Both the position numbers and the translations under genes were made by a program. This document shows, piece by piece, positions 23,796 through 31,952 of a stretch of 64,000 nucleotides of DNA (positions are counted from its first letter, which is position 1; every line of letters begins with the position of its first letter). The DNA is taken from NCBI RefSeq assembly GCF_025354435.1, contig NZ_JANXMU010000077.1, positions 1-64,000 on the forward strand, in the 5' to 3' direction. The notes under the pieces were generated by a model that was given only the letters and a program-made list of their open reading frames with translations, searched no databases and was not told where the DNA came from. The stretch is from Rhodoferax sp. (GTDB lineage Bacteria; Pseudomonadota; Gammaproteobacteria; Burkholderiales; Burkholderiaceae_C).

Positions 23796-24839
23796 ATGAC
23801 CCAGCTAAAACTCGCCGTGGCAGGCGCAGGCATCATCGGCCAGGCGCATATCGCCATCCTGGCCCAAAGCAGCCGCTGCACCCTGTCGGCCATCGTCGAC
23901 CCGTCCCCCGCCGCCGTGGCCACCGCCTCCCAGGCCGGGGTGCCGCTGTATACCTCGCTGGCCGCGCTGTTGGCCGCAGGCAAGCCGGACGGTATCGTGC
24001 TGGCAACGCCCAACCACCTGCACCTGCCGCAGGCGCTGGAGTGCATAGCGGCGGGCGTGCCCATCCTGCTGGAAAAGCCCATCGCCGCCACCCTGGCAGA
24101 GGGGCTGCAGCTGCAAAAAGTGGCAGAGGAAACCAGCGCCCGCGTGCTCATCGGCCACCACCGTGCCCACAGCCCCATCATGGCCAAGGCCCGGGAAATG
24201 GTCGGCAGCGGCAAGCTGGGCAAACTCGTCAGCGTGGTGGGCAGCGCCCAGTTCTTCAAGCCCGACGACTACTTTGCCAGCGGCCCCTGGCGCACCCAGC
24301 CCGGCGGCGGCCCCATCCTCATCAACCTGATCCACGAGGTGCACAACCTGCGCATGCTGTGCGGCGACATCACCGCCGTGCAGGCCTTTGCCAGCAACGC
24401 CACGCGCGGCTTTGCGGTGGAGGACACGGTGGCCATCAACCTGCGCTTTGCCAGCGGCGTGCTGGGCAGCTTCATGCTGAGCGACACCGCCGCCAGCGCC
24501 CGCAGCTGGGAGCAGACCAGCCAGGAAAATCCGGCCTACACCAGCTACGCCGACGAAGACTGCTACCTCGTCGCAGGCACCCTGGGAAGCCTGGCCGTGC
24601 CCACCATGCGCCTCAAAACCTACCCCCGCGCAGAAGACCGCTCGTGGTGGAAAGCGTTTGAGGTCAGCGTGGTGGGCATGGTGCGCGACGACCCGCTCAA
24701 GCGCCAGATGGACCACTTCGCCGATGTCATCGAAGGCAAAGCCGCACCACTGGTGAGCGCACGGGATGGGGTGCAAAACCTGCGGGTGACAGAGGCGATT
24801 ACCCAGGCGGCGAAGACGGGGTTGGTAGTCACCATTTGA
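23796..24839 (+). CDS. Gfo/Idh/MocA family NAD(P)-dependent oxidoreductase
   Basis: A 347-residue protein. The Rossmann domain begins LKLAVAGAGIIGQAHIAILA (GAGIIG), with TPNHLHLPQALECIAAGVPI and the diagnostic EKPIA near residue 93. The C-terminal substrate domain includes WRTQPGGGPILINLIHEVHN, where the conserved catalytic-type His-x-x-x-His/Asp region lies. The family oxidises or reduces sugars, inositols and related polyols. It stands alone with a divergent LysR gene; no sugar transporter is adjacent. The substrate is unknown. Confidence 0.88.
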   Translation: MTQLKLAVAGAGIIGQAHIAILAQSSRCTLSAIVDPSPAAVATASQAGVPLYTSLAALLAAGKPDGIVLATPNHLHLPQALECIAAGVPILLEKPIAATLAEGLQLQKVAEETSARVLIGHHRAHSPIMAKAREMVGSGKLGKLVSVVGSAQFFKPDDYFASGPWRTQPGGGPILINLIHEVHNLRMLCGDITAVQAFASNATRGFAVEDTVAINLRFASGVLGSFMLSDTAASARSWEQTSQENPAYTSYADEDCYLVAGTLGSLAVPTMRLKTYPRAEDRSWWKAFEVSVVGMVRDDPLKRQMDHFADVIEGKAAPLVSARDGVQNLRVTEAITQAAKTGLVVTI

Positions 24840-24853
24840 GTGTGAACTAGGCC

Positions 24854-25345
24854 TTAACCGCCAGGCAGAACCTTGTCCAATGGCAATTGCATGCTGGACT
24901 TCAGCCACCCCAGCGTGACCGAGGTGCGAAAGCGCCGTATGTTGTCGTCGCCCTCGAACAGCCGCTTGGTCAGCGCCTCGTAGTCGGCCATCGAGGCTAC
25001 GGTCAGGATCAACAGGTAGTCGGCCTCGCCGATCACGCTGTAGCACTGCTGCACCGCAGGCTCGGCGGCGATGCGGGCGCGCAGGGGGGCGGTGCGGTCA
25101 GGCCGTTCGTTCTCAATGTGCACTTCGGTGATGATGGTCAGCGGCAAGCCGATCTTGGCCGCGTCCAGCACCGCCACATTGGCGCGGATCACACCACTGT
25201 CTTGCAACTTGCGGATACGGCGCTGCACCGCCGGAGCCGACAGATGCACGGCCTCGGCAATCGCGCGCTGGGGCACGCTGTTGTCCTTTTGCAAAATCTC
25301 CAGAATGGCAATGTCAAACGCGTCGAGGGGCATGGTGGCGGGCAT
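24854..25345 (-). CDS. Lrp/AsnC-family transcriptional regulator
   Basis: About 163 residues from the ATG at 25345 (a second ATG at 25333 is also possible). The helix-turn-helix is seen in LDAFDIAILEILQKDNSVPQ and EAVHLSAPAVQRRIRKLQDS. The RAM effector domain follows: LTIITEVHIENE, then QQCYSVIGEADYLLILTVAS. Lrp-type proteins respond to amino acids. It is divergent from an RhtA/EamA-type exporter across 100 bp. That arrangement suggests control of amino-acid efflux. Confidence 0.92.
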   Translation of the reverse strand: MPATMPLDAFDIAILEILQKDNSVPQRAIAEAVHLSAPAVQRRIRKLQDSGVIRANVAVLDAAKIGLPLTIITEVHIENERPDRTAPLRARIAAEPAVQQCYSVIGEADYLLILTVASMADYEALTKRLFEGDDNIRRFRTSVTLGWLKSSMQLPLDKVLPGG

Positions 25346-25445
25346 GGTGAAGTCTGACAAGTAAGGTGTTAAGGTGAGCGAATCTTGCGTTTGTGCCCTG
25401 AATTTGCAGCGAAAACCAGGCGCTTGGCGATTTATATTTTCACCC

Positions 25446-26339
25446 ATGGCTACGACACATTTTCAACGGGCAATTCCTTTTTTGGCAGTGCTGGGCGCGG
25501 TGACCGCGCTGGGTATCGGTACCTCCTGGGCGAAACAGCTGTTTCCGCTGGTAGGCGCGCAGGGCACGACGGCGGTGCGGGTGGGGTTTTCGGCGCTGCT
25601 CTTGCTGGCGCTGTGGCGGCCGTGGCGCTGGCATCTGTCGCGTGCCGACGCGATCTCCATCGCCTGCTATGGCGCCACGCTGGGGGCCATGAACCTGATG
25701 TTCTACATGTCGCTGCGCACGCTGCCGTTTGGCCTGGCCGTAGCGATCGAATTTGCCGGGCCCTTGACAGTGGCCATTGCCGCGTCCCGCCGCAAGGTGG
25801 ACTTTGCCTGGCTGGCGCTGGCCGGTTTTGGCCTGCTCATGCTGCTGCCGCTGGGCCTGGGGGGCCGCGATCTGGACCCAATAGGCGTGCTGTACGCGCT
25901 GGCAGCGGCGGTGCTGTGGGGCCTGTACATCGTCTTTGGCAAGCGGGTCGGCCATCTGCATGCAGGGCATTCGGTGTCGCTGGGCCTGCTGGTGGCTTCC
26001 ATCGTGGTGGTCCCGGTGGGCATCGCACACGCTGGTGCCGCGCTGCTGTCACCCACGGTGCTGTGGGTGGGGGTGTGCGTCGCGGCAATCTCCAGCGCGA
26101 TCCCGATATCGCTGGAGATGGTGGCCATGAAACGGCTACCGAAAGAGGCTTTCGGCATCATGATCAGCATGGAGCCTGCGGTGGCCGCGCTGCTGGCCAT
26201 GGGCCTGCTGGACGAGCACCTGGACCACCGGCAGTGGCTGGCCATCGCCTGCATCATGGCCGCCTCGATGGGCAGCGCCTCCACGGCGCGGCGGCCGCAG
26301 GCCCAGGTGCCGCAGGCAGCCGCCTGCCCTGCCGCCTGA
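25446..26339 (+). CDS. EamA/RhtA-type amino-acid exporter
   Basis: A 297-residue membrane protein with ten predicted helices in two EamA repeats. Family features are GIGTSWAKQLFPLVGAQGTT, MNLMFYMSLRTLPFGLAVAI, EFAGPLTVAIAASRRKVDF and AISSAIPISLEMVAMKRLPK. It most resembles the threonine/homoserine exporter RhtA. The ATG at 25446 is preferred over an in-frame start at 25374, which lies close to the divergent lrp start. The neighbouring Lrp-family gene is the probable regulator. Confidence 0.88.
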   Translation: MATTHFQRAIPFLAVLGAVTALGIGTSWAKQLFPLVGAQGTTAVRVGFSALLLLALWRPWRWHLSRADAISIACYGATLGAMNLMFYMSLRTLPFGLAVAIEFAGPLTVAIAASRRKVDFAWLALAGFGLLMLLPLGLGGRDLDPIGVLYALAAAVLWGLYIVFGKRVGHLHAGHSVSLGLLVASIVVVPVGIAHAGAALLSPTVLWVGVCVAAISSAIPISLEMVAMKRLPKEAFGIMISMEPAVAALLAMGLLDEHLDHRQWLAIACIMAASMGSASTARRPQAQVPQAAACPAA

Positions 26340-26720
26340 CGCAGTCGCTGCCACACGGCGGGGGAATGGACAGCCGAACACCCACCCGGGCTCGCGCCCT
26401 AGGCGCGATGGGGCGCTGCGCGCCCCCGATCCCGCTCCCCAGGGTCCCCATCTGTATGCGCCGAGGAGCACAGCTTTGGGCGGATCAGGGCTGGCGTCTG
26501 TTTGAGCGCCAGCGAGTTTAGCCAGACCCCGCCCAAAGCGCGCACCGCAGGTTCCCCGGCGCGAGAGCGACGGGGCGCTGGCAGTGGGGGTGGCCTTTCT
26601 TTTGGTTCCTTTTCTTTGGCCAAACAAAGAAAAGGGACTGCGCCGCCGGGCGCACATCCCGGCCAGCGGCGACTGAGGCATGTACCGCTATATAAGTCGC
26701 CCAAACCTCGACCAAAATAT
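26340..26720 (+). other. Structured non-coding intergenic element
   Basis: This is the densest part of a 560 bp gene-free stretch (26340-26898). It is GC-rich and contains GGATCAGGGCTGGCGTCTG, TTTGAGCGCCAGCGAGTTTA and a purine/pyrimidine hairpin: CCTTTTCTTTG (26608-26618) and CAAAGAAAAGG (26625-26635) with a 6-base loop. From memory, similar blocks occur beside many genes of beta- and gammaproteobacteria; this is not verified here. Short ORFs inside it have no protein-like composition. The last 180 bp before the next gene are AT-rich with no clear signal. Confidence 0.5.
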
Positions 26721-26898
26721 CTAAGGAAAATGTGGCTTCAGTGCTTATTCAAATAGCATAAAACGCTATAAAAATAAGAGCATTTAGTACCTTCAGCAAT
26801 TAAAAAAAAATAATGTTGCACGAAAATTCTCAAGGTTTCGCCGGGCTATAGCGGTCAGCCGTTTATCTTGTATATCCCGTTGGTGTCAGGAGTTATGC

Positions 26899-27687
26899 AT
26901 GGTCGTTTTTGAGATAGTTACCCCTGGAACTTGGCTGGATTACGAGGATAGAGATTGGACAGGGAGGATTCATAACCTACTTCGTTCCCTTGAATCTCAT
27001 TTCTTTGAAGCAAATTCGGCACTGAATTTGTTTATCAGCACGCAGTCGATTCGCCCATCGTTTGCGGATCGAAACAACTGGGAACACGACTCTCAGCGTC
27101 GCTCAGAGATTGAACGCGCTGTAGAAGAAGAGCACAGAGGCTGCATGTCTCCAGAGAACTGGGATGAAATTCATTTTGAAGCCGAGGTCCGTTTTAAGCG
27201 CGAAAAATGGTCGAACGGTGGAATTCCTCGCGCGTTCCAACAAGATTTGCCATTTATCTATGCGCGCGCCTTTCTTTACGCACTCGATGCTTTTGAGAAA
27301 TTTCTTGCCGTTCTCTCGAAGGAGGCTAACGTTTCAAAAGAAGTCGCGAGTTTCTATGCGCAGATGGCCGAAGATTTCCCAGACCTCCGGGGTGTGCGAA
27401 ACACTGTTCAACATCTCGAAGATCGCTCGCGCGGGCTTGGCGCTGGTAAGAACCCGCAACCGCTTGATCTGAAGCCGATAACGAACAGCCTTATCAATGC
27501 TCCGGACGGAGGCGTGCTTGTTCTGAATAGCTTAAACGGAAGTCGGTACGGTTCCACAATGGCGGACGGTCATTATGGGGAGGTAGATGTCTCACTGGAT
27601 TCAATGGGGCGCTTGCAAAAAATTATTGAAGGAGTCTTACAGTCGTTTAAGTGGCGTGGTGCGAAGCAACACGCGCCGAGTACGTGA
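26899..27687 (+). CDS. Hypothetical protein, AT-richer than its surroundings
   Basis: A 262-residue soluble protein that I do not recognise. It is rich in charged and aromatic residues, for example TWLDYEDRDWTGRIHNLLRS, ENWDEIHFEAEVRFKREKW and YARAFLYALDAFEKFLAVLS. There is no signal peptide and no membrane segment. The segment VRNTVQHLEDRSRGLG resembles the HEPN-type or immunity-like Rxxx-H pattern only loosely. Codon use is less GC-biased than neighbours, and the gene follows a structured intergenic element, so it may have been acquired horizontally. ATG at 26899 follows TCAGGAGTT. Confidence 0.7.
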   Translation: MVVFEIVTPGTWLDYEDRDWTGRIHNLLRSLESHFFEANSALNLFISTQSIRPSFADRNNWEHDSQRRSEIERAVEEEHRGCMSPENWDEIHFEAEVRFKREKWSNGGIPRAFQQDLPFIYARAFLYALDAFEKFLAVLSKEANVSKEVASFYAQMAEDFPDLRGVRNTVQHLEDRSRGLGAGKNPQPLDLKPITNSLINAPDGGVLVLNSLNGSRYGSTMADGHYGEVDVSLDSMGRLQKIIEGVLQSFKWRGAKQHAPST

Positions 27688-27760
27688 CCCACAACCATTC
27701 ATGGAGGGCCATATCGTGCGGCAGCGATAGCCTTGGCTCTGTTGAGACCCGCACTCAGCC

Positions 27761-28711
27761 CTACCCCCGCCCCAACGCATCCTGCCCCCCCGGCCCCAAC
27801 ACCCCCAACCTTACATACCCCGCCAACCCAAACGACGCAGCATCCCGCAACTTCACCCCCCGCGCACGCAACCGCTGCAGCCGCAACGACAAATCATCCC
27901 CCGGCGGCCGGGCGCAAAAGAAGTTCGCCACACTAGGCACACACTCCCACCCCAGCGTGCGGCACAGAATAATCTGCCGCGCCTTCCACTCCCGCAAAGT
28001 CCGCAGCGACTGCGCCAACCACACCTGGCTGTCGGGCTGGCACCAAGCCTGCAACATGGCCACGCCGTGCGCGCCCACGGGCCAGGACGGGCACAGGGCC
28101 TGCAGCGTCGCGGTGTCAGCCCCCCGCGGCGCAATCGCATACGCGGCGCGGATGCCGGTCAGGCCTAGCGCTTTGTTGGGGGTCCACATCTGCCATACCC
28201 GGTCCAGGCGCGCGGCATCCAGGCTGGGTGTGCCTTCCAGGCGCAGCGGGGCGTAGGCACAGTCGAGCACCAGGCTCTGGCCGGGCTGCAATGCGTCCAC
28301 CAAGGCCGCCAGACCGGGGTGCGCCTGCCCCAGCGGGCTGGACGGCTCACAAGCCCACAGCAATTGCGCGTGCTGGGCATCGGCCGACACCAAACCCCAG
28401 GCCTGCGCCGCCTGCGCGTAGTCGCCGTAGTGGTGCTGCGGCAGGCACACGCCCTGGCCCCAGTGGAGCGCGCTGATGCGGTGGATAAACTCGCTGGCGC
28501 TGGCCGCCAGCAGCACCCGCGCCGCATCCACACCATGGAACGCGGCCAACTGCGCCCGCAGCGCCGTGTACTGCGGGTCGGGGTAGCGGGTGGCATCGGC
28601 TTGCTGCACGGCGGCCAGGGCGTGGGGGCAGGGGCCGCAGGCGTTGCTGTTGGTGGAGAAGTCAAACTGGGGCACGCCCAGCGCATCTGGCCCACCGTGA
28701 ACCGCCGTCAT
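27761..28711 (-). CDS. cobC: Threonine-phosphate decarboxylase-like aminotransferase (cobalamin)
   Basis: About 316 residues of class I/II PLP-dependent aminotransferase fold. The N-terminus PQFDFSTNSNACGPCP is the CobC/CobD signature, with RYPDPQYTALRAQLAAFHGV following. The PLP lysine is in MWTPNKALGLTGIRAAY. The enzyme supplies the aminopropanol arm of cobalamin. The ATG at 28711 overlaps the cbiB stop as ATGA, which decides it over a GTG at 28717. It is the last gene of the B12 operon. The C-terminus is short and proline/glycine rich. Confidence 0.87.
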   Translation of the reverse strand: MTAVHGGPDALGVPQFDFSTNSNACGPCPHALAAVQQADATRYPDPQYTALRAQLAAFHGVDAARVLLAASASEFIHRISALHWGQGVCLPQHHYGDYAQAAQAWGLVSADAQHAQLLWACEPSSPLGQAHPGLAALVDALQPGQSLVLDCAYAPLRLEGTPSLDAARLDRVWQMWTPNKALGLTGIRAAYAIAPRGADTATLQALCPSWPVGAHGVAMLQAWCQPDSQVWLAQSLRTLREWKARQIILCRTLGWECVPSVANFFCARPPGDDLSLRLQRLRARGVKLRDAASFGLAGYVRLGVLGPGGQDALGRG

Positions 28712-29670
28712 AACCACCTCTCTATCAAAATCATAGCTACTACCGCATACAGAACCAGCGCCAGTACCGCATTACGCGCATGGAAAATAGCCACAGGCGT
28801 ATCCCACGATGCGGGCTCGCGGAGCGCCGGGTTCAGCGTGTACACGCCCGGCTTGCCCAGGCGCACGCCCAGGCACAGCGCCATGGCTGCCATCGGCCAG
28901 CCGCTGTTGGGGGATGGCGTGAGGCGCGCCTGCTGCCCCAGCGCCCGCCACTCGGTGCGGTAGTCCAGCACCATCAGCAGCACGGCAGTGATGCGCGCGG
29001 GCAGCCAGCTCAGCACGTCGTCGGCCCAGGCCGCCCACTTGCCCGCCCATTCCCAGACCCGGCCATTGCGCGTGCCCCGGTAGCCCCACATCGCATCGGC
29101 GGTGTTGGCAAAGCGGTACAGCGCCGCGCCGGGCAGGCCCAGCAGCACGAACCAGAAGATGGGGGCGACGACCGAGTCGTTCAGGTTCTCGGCCAGCGAC
29201 TCGATGGCGCTCTCGCGCACCTGGCCCTCGGTGAGCGCGGCCACGTCGCGGCTGACCAGCCAGGCCAGGCGCTGGCGGCCCGCATCCAGCGATTCACCCA
29301 GGGCCGCCTCCACCGCCAGCACTTCGCTCTTCAGCATCGCCCAGGCCAGCAGGGGTTTGAGCAGCAAGCCCAGCAGCAGCACCGCCAGCAGGCTACCGGA
29401 CCACGCACCCAGGGCTTGGGGGAGCTGCAGAATACTTTTTTGCAAAAACCACGCCGCTACATAAACCGTAGCTGCTCCCGCCCACCACATGAGCGCAGCA
29501 AGACTGAAAGACTTGTAATCGGGTGTGGCGGTGGCCGTTGTCGGAGCCACCCGCCGCCCAGCCCAGCCGAGGTAATTGCCCATCCACACCACCGGGTGCC
29601 AACGCACGGGTGGTTCGCCCAGCCGCCAGTCGACCAGCACGGCCAGCACCAAGGCGGCAGCCCACAGCAC
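28708..29670 (-). CDS. cbiB: Adenosylcobinamide-phosphate synthase CbiB/CobD
   Basis: About 320 residues, membrane-bound. The start is placed at GTG 29670 because the open frame upstream overlaps the cupin gene and the family N-terminus begins here: VLWAAALVLAVLVDWRLGEP then PVRWHPVVWMGNYLG. Other signatures are SRDVAALTEGQVRESAIESL, AENLNDSVVAPIFW and NTADAMWGYRG. The enzyme joins aminopropanol (phosphate) to adenosylcobyric acid. The last codons are formed by a degenerate dispersed repeat at 28733-28764. There is no strong Shine-Dalgarno, and translation is probably coupled to the preceding cupin gene. Confidence 0.93.
   Translation of the reverse strand: MLWAAALVLAVLVDWRLGEPPVRWHPVVWMGNYLGWAGRRVAPTTATATPDYKSFSLAALMWWAGAATVYVAAWFLQKSILQLPQALGAWSGSLLAVLLLGLLLKPLLAWAMLKSEVLAVEAALGESLDAGRQRLAWLVSRDVAALTEGQVRESAIESLAENLNDSVVAPIFWFVLLGLPGAALYRFANTADAMWGYRGTRNGRVWEWAGKWAAWADDVLSWLPARITAVLLMVLDYRTEWRALGQQARLTPSPNSGWPMAAMALCLGVRLGKPGVYTLNPALREPASWDTPVAIFHARNAVLALVLYAVVAMILIERWL
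28733..28764 (+). repeat. Degenerate dispersed repeat inside the cbiB 3' end
   Basis: ATAGCTACTACCGCATACAG then AACCAGCGCCAG is the same length as the 32-base repeat core and agrees at 22 of 32 positions by hand alignment. Read on the minus strand it encodes part of the CbiB C-terminus (LALVLYAVVAM). Confidence 0.5.
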
Positions 29671-29675
29671 GCCGC

Positions 29676-30047
29676 TTACACCGGCCGCAGCTGGTCCGCC
29701 AGCGAACGCGTCTTGTCGGTGGCCACGTCGCCGGTGTGCAAGGTGGATTTGCGCTCGATCAGCAGGATGTGGCATTCCTCCTCGGCTACCGGGTTGTGCC
29801 GCATGCCCTTGGGCACGACATACATCTCACCCTGCACCAGCTCGACCACGGCGGTTTCCAGCTCAATGCGCAAATGGCCTTTGAGGACCAGGAACATCTC
29901 GTCCTCATGGTCATGGCTGTGCCAGGCCAGGGAGCCCAGCACCTTGGCAACCTTGATGTACGAGTCGTCCAGCTCGGCGATCACGCGGGGCGACCAGTAT
30001 TCGGTCAGCGATGCGGCGATGTCGGCAGGGGAACTGATGGGAGTCAT
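29676..30047 (-). CDS. Cupin domain protein within the B12 operon
   Basis: A 123-residue single-domain cupin. Motif 1 is WHSHDHEDEMFLVLKGHLRI, providing His, His and Glu ligands; motif 2 is VPKGMRHNPVAEEE with the last His. A metal-binding beta-barrel is expected, but the reaction is unknown. It sits between the acetyltransferase and cbiB on the same strand with short spacing, so it is co-transcribed with cobalamin genes. Its role there is not established. Confidence 0.85.
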   Translation of the reverse strand: MTPISSPADIAASLTEYWSPRVIAELDDSYIKVAKVLGSLAWHSHDHEDEMFLVLKGHLRIELETAVVELVQGEMYVVPKGMRHNPVAEEECHILLIERKSTLHTGDVATDKTRSLADQLRPV

Positions 30048-30074
30048 GGCGTGTCTGTAGGTTGAAAAATGGGG

Positions 30075-30491
30075 CTAGTCTGGAATCAAGCGCTTGCCCA
30101 GGCCCACGGCCTCGTCTTGCGCGTAGCCCAAGTGGCGGTAGAAATCGAGTACGGCGGTGTTGCTGCTGCGCACCTGCAGGTTCAGCTTGGGGCAGCCCAA
30201 CGCCAGCAGTTGCTGCTCGATGTGCTGCATCAGGGCCGCACCCAGGCCGTGGCCGCGCTGACTCGGCTCTACCGCCAGGTAGTTGACCCAGCCGCGGTGG
30301 CCGTCGTACCCGGCCATGGCCGTGGCGATAAGTTGACCGTCGGCCTCGCCCACCAGGAACAGCTCGCGCTGCACCTGCAGTTTGCGGGCAATGTCCTTGT
30401 GCGGGTCGTTCCAGGGGCGGGTCAGGCCGCAGGCCTGCCACAGGGCGACCACGGCGGCTTCGTCGGTTTCTTGGTAGGGGCGTATATGCAT
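30075..30491 (-). CDS. GNAT family acetyltransferase (YpeA-like)
   Basis: A 138-residue GNAT protein. The ATG at 30491 begins MHIRPYQETDEAAVVALWQA. The acetyl-CoA loop is visible in YLAVEPSQRGHGLGAALMQH, followed by QQLLALGCPKLNLQVRSSNT and DFYRHLGYAQDE. It closely fits the YpeA group of small acetyltransferases. It lies 13 bp after bluB in the B12 operon, an unusual neighbour whose substrate is unknown. Confidence 0.9.
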   Translation of the reverse strand: MHIRPYQETDEAAVVALWQACGLTRPWNDPHKDIARKLQVQRELFLVGEADGQLIATAMAGYDGHRGWVNYLAVEPSQRGHGLGAALMQHIEQQLLALGCPKLNLQVRSSNTAVLDFYRHLGYAQDEAVGLGKRLIPD

Positions 30492-30504
30492 GGTGGGGGT
30501 ATTG

Positions 30505-31170
30505 TCAGGCCCCGAACAAGCTGGAGGCCTGGCCCCAGGCATCGTCAAACACCAGCCCGGCCAGGGCCTCGCGCCGGGCCCAGTTTTGCTGCTGCAGCAT
30601 GGGCTGGTCGTAGAACTGTTCGACCGGCCCCAGGCACAGCAAGGCGATGGGTTCGGCCCCCTCGGGCAGGCCCAGCGCATCGGCCAGGGCCAGCGGATCA
30701 AACAGCGACACCCAGCCCATGCCCAGCCCCTCGGCGCGGGCGGCCAGCCACAGGTTCTGGATGGCGCAAGCGCTGGAGGCCAGGTCCATCTGCGGCAGGG
30801 TGCGGCGGCCAAAAATGTGCTGCTCCCGGCCATTGGGCAGCACCACGGCCAGCACCTCGGCCGCATCCAGCAGGCCTTGCACTTTGAGCCGCATGAAGTC
30901 GTCTGCACGCTCGCCCAGTGCCTGGGCGGTCAGCAGGCGCTCGGCCTCTACCAGGGCGTGCAGTTGCTGGCGCAGGGTCGCCTGGGTGATGCGGATAAAG
31001 CGCCAGGGCTGCATGAAGCCCACGCTGGGGCCGTGGTGGGCCGCCAGCAACAGGCGTTGCAGCAGCTCGGGGGCCACGCTGCCGCCGCTGAAATGCCGCA
31101 TGTCGCGGCGCTCGAAAATGGCACGGTAGACGGCAGCGCGCTCGGGGGCGCTGAAGGCGTTGTCGACCAT
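30505..31170 (-). CDS. bluB: 5,6-dimethylbenzimidazole synthase BluB
   Basis: About 221 residues of the nitroreductase-like fold. BluB signatures are YRAIFERRDMRHFSGG, AAHHGPSVGFMQPWRFIRI, FGRRTLPQMDLASSACAIQN and LWLAARAEGLGMGWVSLFDP. The enzyme fragments reduced FMN with oxygen to make the lower ligand of B12. The ATG at 31170 overlaps the stop of the ABC ATPase gene as ATGA; an upstream in-frame start is therefore rejected. Its presence suggests aerobic DMB synthesis in this organism. Confidence 0.95.
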   Translation of the reverse strand: MVDNAFSAPERAAVYRAIFERRDMRHFSGGSVAPELLQRLLLAAHHGPSVGFMQPWRFIRITQATLRQQLHALVEAERLLTAQALGERADDFMRLKVQGLLDAAEVLAVVLPNGREQHIFGRRTLPQMDLASSACAIQNLWLAARAEGLGMGWVSLFDPLALADALGLPEGAEPIALLCLGPVEQFYDQPMLQQQNWARREALAGLVFDDAWGQASSLFGA

Positions 31171-31952
31171 CAGCCGCCACCCCGCTCTAGTTTTGGTAGC
31201 GCAACCCACTGCTGGGACAAGCGCTGGATGGTGATTCGGTCATCAAAGACCTGCTCTACTGCCCGGTGGGTGGCGGCATCGGCGCAGGCACCGGCGTGGC
31301 ACACGCGGCCTTGGGCCAGCACTAGCAGGTCGTCGGCCTGCAGCGCGATCGACAGCTCGTGCAGCACGCTGACCACGGTGTGGCCACGGGCCACCAGCTC
31401 GCGCACCAGCAGCAGCCAATCGGTCTGGTGCGGAGGGTCCAGATTGGCCAGGGGTTCGTCCATCAGCAGCACCGGGGCCTGCACGGCCAGGGCGCGGGCC
31501 AGCAGCACACGCTGGCGTTCGCCGCCCGAGAGCTGGCCCAAGCTGCGGGCGCGCCAATCCCAGGCCTGGGTGGCGCGCAGGGCCTGTTCCACGGCGGCCA
31601 GGTCCTGGGCGCTGGGTGCCGCCAGCCAGGGGCGGTGCGGAATGCGGCCCAAGAGCGCCACATCCCAGACGCTGAGGTCGTCGGCGCTAGCCTCCCCCTG
31701 CCCCAGCCAGGCCAGGGTTTGGGCGCGCTGGCGGGCGGGCATGCTGGCCATATTCTGGCCCAGCAGCGTCACCGTGCCAGTGAACGGCAGCAGGCCCGCC
31801 AGCACCTTGAGCAACGTGGATTTGCCCGCGCCGTTGGGGCCGACGATGCCGGTCCAGCAGCCCGCTTGGATATCGACGCTGACACCCTGCAATACAGGTA
31901 CTTTTGACAGGCTGGCGCTTATGGATTCAGCGTGGATAGCTACATTCTTCAT
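31170..31952 (-). CDS. btuD: Cobalamin ABC transporter ATP-binding protein BtuD-like
   Basis: A 260-residue ABC ATPase. Walker A is GPNGAGKST (about 40-48), the signature is LGQLSGGERQRVLLARALAV, Walker B is VLLMDEPLANLD, and the switch His is in SVLHELSIAL. It resembles FecE/BtuD-type importers. The start ATG 31952 overlaps the permease stop (ATGA). With BtuC, BtuF and the TonB receptor it makes a complete B12 uptake system. A very degenerate repeat copy may overlap its first codons (31912-31943). Confidence 0.92.
   Translation of the reverse strand: MKNVAIHAESISASLSKVPVLQGVSVDIQAGCWTGIVGPNGAGKSTLLKVLAGLLPFTGTVTLLGQNMASMPARQRAQTLAWLGQGEASADDLSVWDVALLGRIPHRPWLAAPSAQDLAAVEQALRATQAWDWRARSLGQLSGGERQRVLLARALAVQAPVLLMDEPLANLDPPHQTDWLLLVRELVARGHTVVSVLHELSIALQADDLLVLAQGRVCHAGACADAATHRAVEQVFDDRITIQRLSQQWVALPKLERGGG

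Noticed and set aside
26502-26756. A short frame in the structured intergenic block (84 codons)
   Set aside because: Protein composition follows the repeat-like DNA, and the same DNA reads open in several frames.
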